DNA of 12,472 nucleotides from Bacillota bacterium (GTDB lineage: Bacteria > Bacillota > Dethiobacteria > DTU022). Position numbers and translations under genes: made by a program. Below are positions 1-6,089 of this stretch, in pieces. The notes below the pieces were generated by a model. That model saw only the letters and a list, made by a program, of their open reading frames with translations, was not told the DNA's origin and made no database searches. The stretch covers positions 1-12,472 of the forward strand of contig JAAYGO010000106.1 in assembly GCA_012727685.1 (NCBI GenBank). Direction: 5' to 3'. Each line of letters opens with the position of its first letter. Within the stretch, counting starts at the first letter, position 1.

Positions 1-140
1 TCGACCACCGCCTCCATCTGCGAAAACTGCTCCATCACCGCATCGACCCGGATGACCAGGCTTCTGATGCCCATGACGATGGCAAATACCACGACCAGGG
101 CTACTCCGAGCCAGATAAAAAGTTTTTTATTCACTTTCAT
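1..140 (-). CDS. N-terminal part of an unidentified membrane-anchored protein (cut by window edge)
   Basis: The reverse strand reads an open frame from an ATG at 138-140 to the left edge, giving 46 residues that begin MKVNKKLFIWLGVALVVVFA. Two features support the start: a strong purine-rich ribosome binding site (GGGGGGAGG) lies about five bases upstream, and the first residues form a classic positively charged end followed by one hydrophobic segment (about residues 7-26). This is a membrane anchor or uncleaved signal. After the segment the chain turns polar and helix-like (VDAVMEQFSQMEAVV), so the rest probably lies outside the membrane. The family cannot be told from this fragment. The gene is separated from the flavin reductase gene upstream by a terminator, so it is probably its own transcription unit. 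The AT-rich stretch 165-220 could hold its promoter, but no clear -35/-10 pair is visible. Confidence 0.7.
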   Translation of the reverse strand, partial: MKVNKKLFIWLGVALVVVFAIVMGIRSLVIRVDAVMEQFSQMEAVV

Positions 141-154
141 GGCGCCTCCCCCCC

Positions 155-164
155 AAACCGGTTT
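155..164. promoter_or_regulatory. Ten-base perfect palindrome just upstream of a ribosome binding site
   Basis: AAACCGGTTT is its own reverse complement and sits immediately upstream of the ribosome binding site of the leftward gene starting at 140. It would fall in the 5' untranslated region, where it could be a protein-binding half-site pair. A ten-base palindrome can also occur by chance, and no regulator is known to fit. Confidence 0.2.
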
Positions 165-281
165 AGTTCCCTTTCTTTAATAAATATAACATAATTATCA
201 CAATAACACCGCTTCATAATGAGAATAACAGCATTTCCTGCTAAAAGGCGGCGCCTGCGCCGGGGAGTCTGGCTGCAAGGT

Positions 282-311
282 AAAAAAAGGGCACTTAAAA
301 AGCGCCCCTTT
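282..311 (-). terminator. Rho-independent terminator of the flavin reductase gene
   Basis: On the reverse strand AAAGGG(G)CGC pairs with GTGCCCTTT around a TTTTTAA loop, with one bulged G, and a run of seven T follows. This is about 35 bases after the stop codon of the flavin reductase gene. A second, shorter GC-rich hairpin (CGGCG/CGCCG, at about 249-264) followed by TTTT lies just beyond and may back it up. Confidence 0.65.
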
Positions 312-345
312 ACCGTTCAGTCTAATCCCGCCACCAGCGAGGCCT

Positions 346-906
346 TTACTTTCTTTTCAGGGTATAGCCGAGCGAAAGATTCAAAGGGAGCGTTTCCAGG
401 TAGCGCCCGTTGCAGAAGCCGAGCAGGCGGCAGCGGTTGAAATCGATCCTTCCCCGGTCGTCCAGGATCTCCGGGGCCACGTAGGTGGCGACAACCCGGC
501 CGATGAAGAGAGCATGGCTGCCCAGTTCCAGGGTCTGCTCCACCCGGCATTCCATGCTGATCGGGCATTCGTCAATTAAGGGAGCGTGGCTTAAGGTGCC
601 CATCACGGGGGTAAAGCCGTAACGCGCGAATTTATCGATCTCCCGGCCGCTCAAGGTGCCGCAGCCGTCAACCGCTTCCACCTGGGCGGCGGTGGCCAGG
701 TTTACCGTGAACTCGCCCGTATCCCGGATCAGGCCGTGCGAATGGCGGCTGGGGCGGACGGCGGCCGAGAGCAGCGGCGGCTCGGAATTGACCACCCCCA
801 CCCAGGCCAGGGTGATAATATTCTTTTGCGCGCCGTTGCCGCAGGCGATCAGGGCCGGGGGAACGGGGCCTAATAGTAGCTGGGCCGGTTGTTTCTGCTT
901 GGCCAT
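346..906 (-). CDS. Flavin reductase-like domain protein (FMN-binding, flavoredoxin type)
   Basis: This 186-residue protein matches the flavin reductase-like, FMN-binding split-barrel family (flavoredoxin / DIM6-NTAB type), which binds FMN and either reduces it with NAD(P)H or passes electrons to a partner. Recognisable family segments, in order, are NIITLAWVGVVNSEPPLLSA (about residues 29-48), a SRHSHGLIRDTGEFTVNLA stretch (53-71) that in this family contacts the flavin phosphate, GREIDKFARYGFT (87-99), and APLIDECPISMECRV (108-122) leading into GSHALFIGRVVA. The length is normal for the family and there is no signal peptide, so it is cytoplasmic. The ATG is supported by an AAGGAGGG ribosome binding site four to five bases upstream. 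It is transcribed alone from its own promoter, divergent from the membrane protein gene. The exact substrate or redox partner cannot be told from sequence. Confidence 0.9.
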   Translation of the reverse strand: MAKQKQPAQLLLGPVPPALIACGNGAQKNIITLAWVGVVNSEPPLLSAAVRPSRHSHGLIRDTGEFTVNLATAAQVEAVDGCGTLSGREIDKFARYGFTPVMGTLSHAPLIDECPISMECRVEQTLELGSHALFIGRVVATYVAPEILDDRGRIDFNRCRLLGFCNGRYLETLPLNLSLGYTLKRK

Positions 907-939
907 CGATGACCCTCCTTCAAAATTATGTCATGACCC

Positions 940-969
940 ATTATATCATTGTATTCCCTGCGCTGCCAA
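940..969 (-). promoter_or_regulatory. Sigma-A promoter of the flavin reductase gene
   Basis: On the reverse strand a -35 box TTGGCA (964-969, five of six matches) is followed after 18 bases by a perfect -10 box TATAAT (940-945), preceded by TGA to make an extended -10. The predicted start point is near 933, giving a leader of about 27 bases that contains the AAGGAGGG ribosome binding site. Confidence 0.7.
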
Positions 970-986
970 ATCTTGAGGAGTTTAAA

Positions 987-1015
987 TTGACAAGTGAAAT
1001 TGAATGGAATATAAT
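987..1015 (+). promoter_or_regulatory. Perfect-consensus sigma-A promoter of the membrane protein gene
   Basis: TTGACA (987-992), a 17-base spacer and TATAAT (1010-1015) match the housekeeping consensus at all twelve bases with the ideal spacing. Counting seven bases from the end of the -10 box puts +1 at 1022, the A of an in-frame ATG. A second TATAAT with an upstream TG (1018-1023) overlaps that ATG and could shift the start a few bases downstream. The promoter lies back to back with that of the flavin reductase gene; the -35 boxes are about 17 bases apart. Confidence 0.8.
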
Positions 1016-1021
1016 GGTATA

Positions 1022-1981
1022 ATGGAGACAATAAGAGGCAGCCCTCATCATTCTGAGCAGGACAAAGATAAAAGACTGGCACTTACGGTGATCGGCTCCC
1101 TGATGCTGGCAGGCGGCGTTGCCGCCGCCCTCCTGGGGCCCCTTGAAATCTACTGCTACTACCTCTTTTCTCCCGGCGGCCCTTTCCACTACGAGGGCTT
1201 CGCTTTCGGCTCGTTCATGTTTGGCAACATCACCGCCCAGATCGCCGGCTACTATCTCCTCGCCATCATCCTCATACCCCTGGGCTACGGGCATCTGCGC
1301 AGGCGGCGCTGGATCCGCCCCGTGGCGCTGGCCCTGCTGCAGGCATGGCTGGTCGTGGGGGCGCCCCTGACACTCATAGCCGCCTTTATCCTGGCTGGAA
1401 CCAAGGAGCTGTTTCCTCTCGCCGCCGTGCTGGGATTAATCTTGATCGTATTAGTCTATCCGTTGCTGCCCATCCTTTTAATCCGCTTTTACCGCAGCCC
1501 GCAGGTGCAGCGCATCCTGGAGAGCAGGGACGGCGGACCTTGCCGGCTCGACACCCTGCCCGGACCGCTTCTGACCCTGAGTGTCCTCTATTTGTTTTTG
1601 ATCATTGCGCTGCATATTTTAACCCTCTTTAACGGCATATTCCCCCTTTTCGGCCGTTTCCTCTACGGCCTGCCGGGTATTGCTTTGCTGGATCTGACGG
1701 CGGCCTGCCTGGCCTTGATTACATGGGGGACCTTGCAGCGCCGGTTGTGGGCCTGGTGGGGCGCCCTGCTCCTCCTGGGCCTCCTTGCCTTATCCACGAT
1801 CCTCTCTTTTTGCCGCTCCAGCTACCCGGCAATCCTGCAAGGGCTGGCCTTCCCCCAGGCCGAAATTGATTTTCTATCCGGCATTCCGCTAACGGGTTTT
1901 CACCTCGCCCTCCTGGCGGGAATATCGCCAGCTATTACCTGGATAATGGCCCTCCTGGCCAGGCGGCATTTTCGCAACTAA
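1022..1981 (+). CDS. Polytopic membrane protein of unknown function, possibly read from a leaderless mRNA
   Basis: I do not recognise the family. The frame encodes a 319-residue, very hydrophobic protein with about eight membrane-spanning segments. The first is roughly LALTVIGSLMLAGGVAAALLG and the last LTGFHLALLAGISPAITWIM. They are joined by short loops rich in arginine (HLRRRRWIRP, RFYRSPQVQR, TLQRRLWAWW), consistent with an inner-membrane protein whose basic loops face the cytoplasm. The first 18 or so residues are polar (SPHHSEQDKDKR). The frame stays open to an ATG at 1004, but that lies inside the promoter spacer and would not be transcribed from it, so I chose the ATG at 1022. No Shine-Dalgarno sequence precedes either ATG. 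The gene stands alone, divergent from the flavin reductase gene and followed by a hairpin. A transporter or a sensor membrane domain are both possible, but nothing specific supports either. Confidence 0.75.
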   Translation: METIRGSPHHSEQDKDKRLALTVIGSLMLAGGVAAALLGPLEIYCYYLFSPGGPFHYEGFAFGSFMFGNITAQIAGYYLLAIILIPLGYGHLRRRRWIRPVALALLQAWLVVGAPLTLIAAFILAGTKELFPLAAVLGLILIVLVYPLLPILLIRFYRSPQVQRILESRDGGPCRLDTLPGPLLTLSVLYLFLIIALHILTLFNGIFPLFGRFLYGLPGIALLDLTAACLALITWGTLQRRLWAWWGALLLLGLLALSTILSFCRSSYPAILQGLAFPQAEIDFLSGIPLTGFHLALLAGISPAITWIMALLARRHFRN

Positions 1982-2004
1982 GGCCGGCCGTTCCTATCAA
2001 GGAT

Positions 2005-2035
2005 TGGGCAATGCCCAGGGAATACTAACCCTGGG
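2005..2035 (+). terminator. Probable terminator hairpin after the membrane protein gene
   Basis: CCCAGGG (2014-2020) and CCCTGGG (2029-2035) form a perfect seven-base stem with an eight-base loop, about 30 bases after the stop codon. The following TAAGTTTATC is only moderately T-rich, so termination may be leaky. A competing small hairpin, TGGGC/GCCCA (2005-2017), overlaps the left arm and the two cannot form at once. Confidence 0.45.
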
Positions 2036-2067
2036 TAAGTTTATCTAACGATCAGGCAAGTTATTGT

Positions 2068-2095
2068 TTGCTATTAACGAAAAAAATACTATAAT
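2068..2095 (+). promoter_or_regulatory. Candidate sigma-A promoter of the J-protein/clpB pair
   Basis: A -10 box TATAAT (2090-2095) has a weak -35 candidate TTGCTA (2068-2073) at 16 bases, in a markedly AT-rich stretch 30 to 60 bases before the start codon. An imperfect palindrome CTATA-ATTTA-TATAG (2089-2103) overlaps the -10 box and could be an operator. I see no CIRCE element or tandem GGTCAAA (CtsR) box here. Confidence 0.5.
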
Positions 2096-2125
2096 TTATA
2101 TAGTTACACCAAAAGAGGTGATCCT

Positions 2126-3148
2126 ATGGCTGTTGAATACCAGGATTACTATAAAATTTTGGGAATAGATCGCAATGCCACGGATAAGGAGATCAAGAGC
2201 GCCTACCGCAGGCTGGCCAAAAAGTGGCACCCCGATCTGCAGCCGCCGGAGAAGAAAAAGGAGGCGGAAGAGCAGATCAAGCGCATTAACGAAGCCTACG
2301 AGGTCTTGAGCGATCCGCAAAAGCGGGCCAAGTACGACCAGCTCGGCAGCGGCTGGCAGCACGGTCAGGAGTTTCACTACGAAGGGCAGCCCGGCATGGG
2401 CGGCTTTCGTTATTATCGCACCAGCGGGGATTTCGATTTAAGCGATTTCAGCGAATTTTTCGCCCAGTTCTTCGGCGGAGGCGACCTGGGAGGCGATATT
2501 TTTTCCGGGCGCAGCCAGCGCAGGCGCGGGGCAGAGCGCGGCCAGGACGTGGAAAGCGAAATTGAGCTGACGGTGGAAGAAGCATACCGCGGCACGGCCA
2601 AGAGCCTGCGCCTGGCCACCGAAGCCGCCTGCACGGCCTGCGGCGGCAGCGGCATTGCCGGCCGCGGCTTCTGCCCCCGCTGCGGCGGCACCGGCCTGAC
2701 CACCCGGGAGCGAACCCTCGAAGTGAGGATTCCGAAGGGGGTCCGGGACGGCAGCCGGATCCGTTTAAAGGGACAGGGCCACGAGGGCAGGGGCGGCGCC
2801 CCCAGCGGCGATCTTTACTTGAAGGTGCGGCTGCGCCCCCATCCCCTCTACCGGCTTAAGGGTACCGATGTGGAAAGCGATCTCACGATCAGGCCGGAGC
2901 AGGCGGTGCTCGGCGACCGCGTCACCGTGCAAACCCTCGACGGCCCGGTCACCGTAACGGTGCCTCCGGGCAGCCGCAGCGGCACCCTGCTGCGCCTGAA
3001 GGGCAAGGGCTTCCCTGCTGGGAAAGGCGAGCGGGGGCACCATTACGTGCGCCTGGCCATCGATATCCCGGCCCAGATCAGCGCCGCGGAAAGGGAGCTC
3101 TACCGCAAAATCAGCGAACTTTCGCAGAGAAGCGGCTCCAGTGCATGA
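2126..3148 (+). CDS. J-domain co-chaperone with a single zinc centre (DnaJ/CbpA-like)
   Basis: This is a 340-residue Hsp40 protein that would deliver unfolded clients to DnaK and stimulate its ATPase through the J domain. The J domain spans about residues 7-73, with the essential HPD at 35-37 and the helix IV pattern RAKYDQLG. A glycine/phenylalanine-rich linker (about 75-125, ending FFAQFFGGGD) follows, and then the C-terminal substrate-binding beta-sandwich region. The zinc finger is reduced: only two CxxCxGxG motifs (C169-G176 and C183-G190) instead of the four of classic DnaJ, so one zinc site at most. It is therefore between DnaJ and zinc-free CbpA in design. The start is fixed by an excellent ribosome binding site (GAGGTGATC) four bases upstream. 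clpB follows 123 bases later on the same strand, implying joint work on aggregates. dnaK and grpE are not in the window. Confidence 0.93.
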   Translation: MAVEYQDYYKILGIDRNATDKEIKSAYRRLAKKWHPDLQPPEKKKEAEEQIKRINEAYEVLSDPQKRAKYDQLGSGWQHGQEFHYEGQPGMGGFRYYRTSGDFDLSDFSEFFAQFFGGGDLGGDIFSGRSQRRRGAERGQDVESEIELTVEEAYRGTAKSLRLATEAACTACGGSGIAGRGFCPRCGGTGLTTRERTLEVRIPKGVRDGSRIRLKGQGHEGRGGAPSGDLYLKVRLRPHPLYRLKGTDVESDLTIRPEQAVLGDRVTVQTLDGPVTVTVPPGSRSGTLLRLKGKGFPAGKGERGHHYVRLAIDIPAQISAAERELYRKISELSQRSGSSA

Positions 3149-3157
3149 TACTGGCCG

Positions 3158-3212
3158 GAGCCAATGGCTCGCGGCAAGGCGGAAGAAAGATCGCCCGCAA
3201 GGGATGCGGGCG
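3158..3212 (+). promoter_or_regulatory. Two hairpins in the spacer between the J-protein gene and clpB
   Basis: CGCCCGCA (3192-3199) and TGCGGGCG (3205-3212) form a perfect eight-base stem with a five-base loop, and GAGCC/GGCTC (3158-3170) a smaller one before it. No T run follows, so a full terminator is unlikely. They may act as a partial terminator, a processing site or an mRNA-stabilising structure that sets different levels of the two proteins. The rest of the spacer is AT-rich, with no clear promoter. Confidence 0.4.
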
Positions 3213-3271
3213 GCAATCATAAATAAAATATTGCGACAATAACATCTGGCAGAGAGGAAGGTGAATGCCAT

Positions 3272-5866
3272 ATGGATTTAAACCGCTTTACCCAGAAATC
3301 GCGCGATGCCCTGGTCGCGGCGCAGCAGGAGGCGGCGGTGCGGCACCACCAGGTGGTGGGAACCAAGCACCTGCTGGCGGCGCTGATGCGGCAAAAAGAC
3401 GGGCTCGCGCCAAAAGTGCTCCAGCAGGCCGGAATCGATCCGGCCCGCTTTGAGCGGGAACTGGAGAGGCTGCTGGCGAAGATCCCCGCCGTATACGGCT
3501 ATGAAGGCACCCTGCAGATGAGCAACGTGCTGGTGCGCGTGTTTAGCCGGGCGGAAGAGGAAGCAAAGCTGCTCAAGGATGAATATATCAGCGTGGAGCA
3601 CCTGCTCCTGGCGCTGCTCGCCAAAGGCGAAGCGGATGTAAAAGAGCTTTTCAGCCGGATGGGGCTGACCAAGGACGCCCTCCTCGGCGCGCTCAAAAAT
3701 GTGCGCGGCACGCAGCGCATCACCAGCGACAACCCGGAGGAAACCTACGAGGCCCTTCTACGCTACGGCCGCGACCTTACCGCCCTGGCCCGGGAAGGCA
3801 AGCTCGACCCGGTCATCGGGCGCGACGAGGAGATCCGGCGCGTGATCGAGATCCTCTCGCGCCGGACCAAGAACAACCCCGTCCTCATCGGGGAGCCCGG
3901 CGTCGGCAAGACCGCCATCGTGGAAGGGCTGGCCCGGCGCATCGTGGCCGGCGACGTGCCCGAGGGACTGAAGGATAAGCAGGTGATCTCCCTCGACATG
4001 GGCGCCCTGCTGGCCGGGGCCAAGTACCGCGGTGAATTCGAAGAGCGCCTGAAGGCGGTCTTGAAAGAGGTGCAGGAGTCGGCCGGGCGGGTGATCCTCT
4101 TCATCGACGAGCTGCACACCGTGGTGGGGGCCGGGGCGGCGGAAGGGGCCGTCGACGCCGGCAACATGCTCAAGCCCATGCTCGCCCGCGGCGAGCTGCG
4201 CGCCGTGGGGGCCACCACCATCGGCGAATACCGCAAGTATATCGAGAAGGACGCCGCCCTCGAGCGGCGCTTTCAGCCGGTGCTGGTCAACCCGCCCTCG
4301 GTGGAGGAGACGATCTCGATCCTGCGCGGCTTGAAAGAGCGCTACGAGGTGCACCACGGCGTGCGCATCCAGGACGCGGCGCTGATCGCGGCGGCGGTGC
4401 TCTCGGACCGCTACATCAGCGATCGCTTCCTGCCGGACAAGGCCATTGACCTCATCGACGAGGCCTCGGCGCGGCTGCGCACCCAGATCGACAGCATGCC
4501 CGCCGCCCTCGACGAGATCAAGCGCAAGGTCATGCAGCTCGAGATCGAGGAGGCGGCGTTAAAGAAGGAGACGGACTTGGCCTCCAGGGAGCGGCTGGAA
4601 AGGCTGCAGCACGAGCTGGCCGGGTTGCGGCGCGAGCTCGCGGTGATGCAGGAGCAGTGGGAAGCCGAGAAGGAGAGCATCAAGCGGGTGCGCGAGCTGA
4701 AGCGCGAGATCGAAGAGCTGCGCACCGCCATTGAAAAGGCCGAGCGCGAGTATGACTTGAACCGCGCCGCCGAGCTGAAGTACGGGCGCCTGGTGGGGCT
4801 GGAGCAGAAGTTAAAAGAGGAGGAAGAGCGGCTGGCGGGCAAGCAGAAGCAGAACATGCTGCTCCGCGAAGAGGTCACCGAGACCGAGATCGCCGGCGTG
4901 GTCAGCCGCTGGACCGGCATCCCGGTAAGCCGGCTCATGGAGGGGGAGAAAAACAAGCTGATCAGGCTCGAAGAGATCCTGCACCGGCGGGTGATCGGCC
5001 AGGACGAGGCGGTCACGGCCACGGCCAACGCCATCATCCGGGCGCGCAGCGGGATCAAGGATCCGAACCGGCCCGTGGGCAGCTTCATCTTCCTGGGGCC
5101 CACCGGGGTAGGCAAAACCGAGCTGTGCCGGGCCCTGGCGGAAAGCCTTTTCGATGACGAGCGCAACATGATCCGCCTCGACATGTCCGAGTACATGGAG
5201 AAGCACAGCGTGGCGCGCCTGATCGGGGCGCCGCCGGGCTACGTGGGCTACGAGGAAGGCGGCCAGCTCACCGAGGCGATCCGGCGCAAGCCGTACAGCG
5301 TGGTCCTCTTCGACGAGATCGAGAAGGCACACCACGATGTCTTCAATGTGCTGCTGCAGATTCTGGACGACGGGCGGCTCACCGACGGCAAGGGGCGGCT
5401 GGTCGACTTTAAAAACGCGATCCTGATCATGACCTCGAACATCGGCAGCCAGGAAATCCTCGCCTACCAGGAGCGGGGCGGCAGCTACGAGCGCATGAAG
5501 GAGAGCGTGCTGGCCCTGCTGCGGCAGCATTTCCGCCCAGAGTTTTTAAACCGGGTTGACGAGATCATCGTCTTCCGGGCGCTGGAAAAAGAGCAGATCG
5601 TGCGCATCGCCGAACTGCTGCTCGAACGGCTGGCGGAGCGGCTGCAGAAATCGGCCGGTTTAAAGCTGACATGGGAGCAGAGCGCCGCCGCATACCTGGC
5701 TGATAAAGGCTTCGACCCCTCCTTCGGGGCGCGCCCCTTGAAGCGCTGCCTCCAGAACGAGGTCGAGACGCCGCTGGCCCACAAGATCGTCAAGGGAGAG
5801 CTCAAGGGCGGCGACAGCGTCACCCTCACCGCCGGCGAAGCAGGCCTGCAGTTCAAGGTGCAATAA
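3272..5866 (+). CDS. clpB: ClpB protein disaggregase (AAA+ chaperone, Hsp100)
   Basis: This is full-length ClpB at 864 residues, a hexameric cytoplasmic ATPase that threads aggregated proteins through its pore together with the DnaK system. The order is: N-terminal Clp repeat domain (about 1-145); first AAA+ domain with Walker A GEPGVGKT (207-214), pore tyrosine in KYRG (Y252) and Walker B D279-E280; a long charged coiled-coil middle domain (about 405-525), the hallmark of ClpB; and second AAA+ domain with Walker A GPTGVGKT (609-616), pore loop GYVG (Y657) and Walker B D681-E682. No ClpP-binding IGL-type tripeptide is seen after the second Walker B, so it is a disaggregase rather than a protease partner. 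The ATG at 3272 is preferred over the out-of-frame ATG seven bases earlier; a GAGGAAGGTG ribosome binding site lies eight bases upstream. All key residues are present. Confidence 0.98.
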   Translation: MDLNRFTQKSRDALVAAQQEAAVRHHQVVGTKHLLAALMRQKDGLAPKVLQQAGIDPARFERELERLLAKIPAVYGYEGTLQMSNVLVRVFSRAEEEAKLLKDEYISVEHLLLALLAKGEADVKELFSRMGLTKDALLGALKNVRGTQRITSDNPEETYEALLRYGRDLTALAREGKLDPVIGRDEEIRRVIEILSRRTKNNPVLIGEPGVGKTAIVEGLARRIVAGDVPEGLKDKQVISLDMGALLAGAKYRGEFEERLKAVLKEVQESAGRVILFIDELHTVVGAGAAEGAVDAGNMLKPMLARGELRAVGATTIGEYRKYIEKDAALERRFQPVLVNPPSVEETISILRGLKERYEVHHGVRIQDAALIAAAVLSDRYISDRFLPDKAIDLIDEASARLRTQIDSMPAALDEIKRKVMQLEIEEAALKKETDLASRERLERLQHELAGLRRELAVMQEQWEAEKESIKRVRELKREIEELRTAIEKAEREYDLNRAAELKYGRLVGLEQKLKEEEERLAGKQKQNMLLREEVTETEIAGVVSRWTGIPVSRLMEGEKNKLIRLEEILHRRVIGQDEAVTATANAIIRARSGIKDPNRPVGSFIFLGPTGVGKTELCRALAESLFDDERNMIRLDMSEYMEKHSVARLIGAPPGYVGYEEGGQLTEAIRRKPYSVVLFDEIEKAHHDVFNVLLQILDDGRLTDGKGRLVDFKNAILIMTSNIGSQEILAYQERGGSYERMKESVLALLRQHFRPEFLNRVDEIIVFRALEKEQIVRIAELLLERLAERLQKSAGLKLTWEQSAAAYLADKGFDPSFGARPLKRCLQNEVETPLAHKIVKGELKGGDSVTLTAGEAGLQFKVQ

Positions 5867-5871
5867 AACGA

Positions 5872-5900
5872 AAGGGGCTGTCACCAAAGGGCAGCCCCTT
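5872..5900. terminator. Hairpin between convergent clpB and codY, probable terminator
   Basis: AAGGGGCTG (5872-5880) pairs perfectly with CAGCCCCTT (5892-5900) over an 11-base loop, beginning six bases after the clpB stop codon. On the forward strand only TT closes the stem before GCAG. On the reverse strand it is followed by TTTCGTTTTATT, so the tail is better for stopping leftward transcription from codY. It may serve both directions. Confidence 0.6.
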
Positions 5901-5989
5901 GCAGTCATCCCGAGTTAAGTTGTTGATGGCAGCAGCCGAGATCCTTCGCTTCGCTCAGGATGTCAGATGCTGCGCTCAGGATGATATGC
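5901..5989. repeat. Short dispersed-type repeat with direct GCTCAGGATG copies
   Basis: The stretch contains GCTCAGGATG twice (5953-5962 and 5974-5983, 21 bases apart) and a small hairpin ATCCT/AGGAT (5941-5961). Read on the reverse strand, it has the form CATCCTGAGCGAAGCGAAGGAT followed later by CTCGGGATGAC (with one change), a pattern I recall as an intergenic repeat in many anaerobic bacteria. It is non-coding. Copy number in this genome cannot be judged from one window. Confidence 0.5.
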
Positions 5990-6071
5990 GCGAGGGACAC
6001 AATCCTTAATTATCTGTTTAGAACAATCCTTAAATTTATTCTGGCAAGATAATTAAGTCTGTGTCCCTCGC
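5990..6071. repeat. 82-base palindromic element between clpB and codY (MITE- or REP-like)
   Basis: GCGAGGGACACA (5990-6001) is perfectly complementary to TGTGTCCCTCGC (6060-6071). Inside these arms TTAATTATCT (6006-6015) pairs with AGATAATTAA (6047-6056) after a small internal loop of four and three bases. A 31-base terminal loop remains. ACAATCCTTAA occurs twice (5999-6009, 6023-6033). With 22 paired bases in one structure this is not chance. On the forward strand TCTTTTATCC follows the stem, so it could also help to terminate clpB transcripts. It encodes no protein. Confidence 0.75.
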
Positions 6072-6089
6072 TCTTTTATCCGTGCTAAT

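Noticed and set aside
219..440. 73-residue forward frame in the gap and 3' end of the flavin reductase gene
   Set aside because: It crosses the terminator hairpin, is lysine/arginine-rich with no domain, and has no ribosome binding site.
656..976. 106-residue forward frame opposite the flavin reductase gene
   Set aside because: It lies antisense to a well-supported gene, runs into the promoter region and has no plausible start signal.
3265..3453. 62-residue frame starting seven bases before clpB
   Set aside because: Its ATG is close to the same ribosome binding site but is out of frame with clpB; the glycine/alanine-rich translation is an off-frame reading of the ClpB N-domain.
4411..5196. 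261-residue reverse-strand frame opposite clpB (and others at 3758-4357 and 4811-5530)
   Set aside because: Serine/arginine-rich or proline/leucine/histidine-rich shadow translations of a GC-rich conserved gene, with no ribosome binding site or recognisable domain.
5990..6071. CRISPR-like array or tRNA between clpB and codY
   Set aside because: The repeats are inverted and not regularly spaced direct repeats, and no cloverleaf or TTC-loop sequence is present.
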